Shown one piece after another: positions 7,161 through 8,176 of a stretch of 8,176 nucleotides of DNA. The number at the start of each line of letters is the position of its first letter. Position 1 is the stretch's first letter. The notes under the pieces were generated by a model that was given only the letters and a program-made list of their open reading frames with translations, was not told the DNA's origin and did not search any database. The position numbers and the translations under genes are program-made. Origin of the DNA: Myxococcales bacterium (GTDB lineage Bacteria > Myxococcota > Polyangia > Polyangiales > Polyangiaceae); NCBI GenBank assembly GCA_020430865.1, contig JAGQIY010001026.1, positions 1 through 8,176 of the forward strand. Reading direction: 5' to 3'.

Positions 7161-7406
7161 TCACTCGGGCTTGGCCGGCGACGGGTTGGAGGACGTGGGC
7201 GACGCCGTCGACTCGCCCCGCGACGCCGCGTGGGCGGCGTTGTTCGGGTTGAGCTGGTTGGCGCGGTTGTCCAACGCGGGCTTGCTCAGCTCCGCCATCC
7301 GCTGCGCCTCGTCGGAGCTACTGCCCCGCGACTGGTGATAGGCCGGATGGCTGGGGTTGAGCTGGTTGGCGCGGTTGTCCCGCGCGCTCTTCGAGGACTT
7401 CGACAT
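7161..7406 (-). CDS. small Asn-rich two-repeat protein, candidate modified-peptide precursor
   Basis: An 81-residue hydrophilic protein without Cys, Trp, Phe, Val or Ile, with no signal peptide or membrane segment. Two 24-residue units (5-28 and 41-64, offset 36 residues) match at 16 positions: SK at the start, an unbroken DNRANQLNP core (10-18 and 46-54), and SRG at the end. Between them lies SSSDEAQRMAEL, the only helix-like part; the tail is Ser/Pro/Thr-rich and ends KPE. GGAG lies 7 nt before the ATG, and a stop plus hairpin follow, so it is a proper gene and not a chance frame. I have a vague memory of short bacterial proteins with the same NRANQLNPNN...SRG core, so the motif may be widespread; I cannot name the family or check it. 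As first gene before a radical SAM and methyltransferase operon it could be the substrate of those enzymes, but it has no obvious leader/core boundary. It may instead be an independent stress or structural protein. Confidence 0.75.
   Translation of the reverse strand: MSKSSKSARDNRANQLNPSHPAYHQSRGSSSDEAQRMAELSKPALDNRANQLNPNNAAHAASRGESTASPTSSNPSPAKPE
7246..7380 (-). repeat. 27-bp perfect direct repeat within the small gene
   Basis: Plus-strand bases 7246-7272 and 7354-7380 are identical over 27 nt and lie 108 nt apart, exactly 36 codons. They encode the DNRANQLNP core of both units of the small protein. Identity extends to every synonymous position within the block, while the flanking codons differ, which points to a recent duplication, gene conversion, or selection on the nucleotide sequence itself. 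Confidence 0.9.
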
Positions 7407-7699
7407 GTTCTCGCTCCGGGGTCATCACCATCTCGGACCGTCATCCCCTCCGCGGGTCTCGGAGGTCGCCTGGAGCGTTGGCGTGCGCGTGAGCGCAGAT
7501 GGGGTCAGAGCTGGCTGGTTCGGGTCATCTCCTGCGGGGGTACGTCCTCACCGGCGTGCCGTCGTCCCGGACCCGATCCTGGGACGCGAAGAGGGGTAGC
7601 CTCGCTCGATCAAGAGAAGCGGGAGTCCGGGCCGATGTCAAGAGCACACGGCTCGAGCTGGCTCGGGCGGGCTTCTACGCTCCGTTGAGCGCGTCACAG
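7407..7699. other. gene-free leader region upstream of the small repeat gene
   Basis: I see no convincing gene in these 293 bases on either strand; the open frames that cross it start or end in neighbouring genes' shadows and lack a good ribosome binding site. It holds a TTGACA box (7641-7636, minus), a short perfect hairpin CCTCCG/CGGAGG (7447-7452 with 7460-7465), a weaker one CGTCCC/GGGACG (7563-7568 with 7581-7586), and two copies of GGGTCATC (7419-7426 and 7522-7529) with a related GTCATCC at 7440-7446. It should contain the promoter of the small gene and the 3' untranslated end of the gene at 7700. Confidence 0.6.
7613..7641 (-). promoter_or_regulatory. weak candidate sigma-70-type promoter for the operon
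   Basis: The minus strand has a perfect TTGACA at 7641-7636. At a 17-nt spacer stands TTCTCT (7618-7613), a poor match to TATAAT. If used, it would leave an about 200-nt leader before the small gene. High-GC bacteria often have poor -10 boxes, but TTGACA also occurs by chance, so this is only a candidate. Confidence 0.25.
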
Positions 7700-8176
7700 C
7701 TAGAGCCCAGCATCGACTAGGTCGCGGAGGAGCGCGGCCCCGAGCTGGACTCGGTCCTCGGTGTCGAGCCGACGCTCGCCGACTGTCACTTGTGAGACCG
7801 CCACCCGCAGGTCCGGTCCCACGCCGTGCTCCGCGCAGACGCGCGCGAACGCTTCGGCGTGCGCCTCGGCATCCGGCGCGCGCAGCTGGAGCCCGTCGTC
7901 GACGCACCGCATCTCCGCGCCGCTTGCCTCGAGGCGCATCCAGCGCGCCTCCGTCTCGTAGCCTGTGAACCAGGGGCCGCCGGACCAGTGTTGCGCGACA
8001 GCTCCTTGAACGGCCGCCTCCCGAACGCCGCTCTGCTGCCGGATCGCGGACAGGTACGCGTCTCGGTAGTAGCTGCTCATCGCCTTCTTATCGAGCATGC
8101 ACACGCTGTAGCCCAACGATCCCGTCGGGCTGGCGTAGATGCCAGAGCGGCCCGAACGCATCTCCGGGTACCGCAC
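7700..8176 (-). CDS. unrecognised protein, 5' end possibly beyond the window
   Basis: The frame is open from the right edge to TAG at 7702-7700, giving 158 residues. The first codon in the window is GTG, so it could be the start, but with no upstream sequence to show a ribosome binding site the gene is best treated as partial. The visible protein begins with a Gly/Ser-rich stretch (SGIYASPTGSLGYSVCML), then SSYYRDAYLSAIRQQ, a middle part with HWSGGPWFTGYETEARWMRLE, and an alternating helical, acidic C-terminal half (AEAHAEAFARVCAEHGVG; VQLGAALLRDLVDAG). Two or three Cys are scattered (C26, C91, C114). No catalytic motif, signal peptide or membrane helix is seen and I do not recognise the family. 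It lies on the same strand as the operon but 293 bp upstream of it, so it is probably a separate transcription unit. Confidence 0.6.
   Translation of the reverse strand: MRYPEMRSGRSGIYASPTGSLGYSVCMLDKKAMSSYYRDAYLSAIRQQSGVREAAVQGAVAQHWSGGPWFTGYETEARWMRLEASGAEMRCVDDGLQLRAPDAEAHAEAFARVCAEHGVGPDLRVAVSQVTVGERRLDTEDRVQLGAALLRDLVDAGL

Noticed and set aside
7161..7406. CRISPR-like array suggested by the 27-bp direct repeat
   Set aside because: Only two copies, 108 nt apart, in phase with codons and inside a coding gene; this is a protein repeat.
7499..7720. Small plus-strand open frames in the leader region, including a 17-codon one starting at 7635
   Set aside because: No Shine-Dalgarno sequence, no domain, and part of the frame runs antisense into the end of the gene at 7700.
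1..8176. Insertion sequence, prophage, tRNA or rRNA
   Set aside because: I saw no transposase, integrase, terminal inverted repeats, tRNA-like cloverleaf or conserved rRNA segments in the window.

Overview
The window is GC-rich (roughly two thirds G+C by eye), gene-dense and bacterial. The base composition, the strong third-position GC bias and the taste for long multidomain fusions suit a myxobacterium or a similar high-GC deltaproteobacterium-like lineage. That placement is inference; no rRNA or marker gene is present to confirm it.

Layout. A short 3' end of a plus-strand gene (1-169) converges on a compact minus-strand gene set covering 191-7406. Read in the direction of transcription (right to left) it holds: a small 81-residue protein with two copies of a DNRANQLNP repeat (7406-7161); a strong hairpin without a U-tract (7153-7110); an NAD-dependent sugar epimerase/dehydratase-type SDR (7095-6169); a family-4-type glycosyltransferase fused to a radical SAM enzyme with a reduced SPASM-like tail (6172-3821); a six-repeat WG-like domain fused to an O-methyltransferase (3824-2163); a histidine phosphatase fused to a Pol-beta-type nucleotidyltransferase (2166-850); and a small GT-A-like glycosyltransferase (865-191). 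The five enzyme genes are joined by three 4-nt ATGA stop/start overlaps and one 16-nt overlap, so they are almost certainly one translationally coupled operon. A gene-free 293-bp stretch (7407-7699) lies upstream of the small protein, and a partial unrecognised minus-strand gene fills 7700-8176.

How the genes may work together. The enzymes can supply a sugar nucleotide (SDR), transfer sugars (two glycosyltransferases), do radical chemistry (radical SAM), methylate an oxygen (O-methyltransferase), and remove or add phosphate/nucleotidyl groups (phosphatase-NTase). A small, repetitive, Asn-rich, Cys-free protein followed by a hairpin and then by radical SAM and methyltransferase genes is the usual layout of a ribosomally synthesised, post-translationally modified peptide (RiPP) cluster. 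I therefore propose, as inference only, that 191-7406 is an undescribed glycosylated/methylated RiPP-like system whose substrate is the repeat protein. The main alternative is that the operon makes or decorates a surface glycan or small-molecule glycoside and that the repeat protein is an unrelated neighbour.
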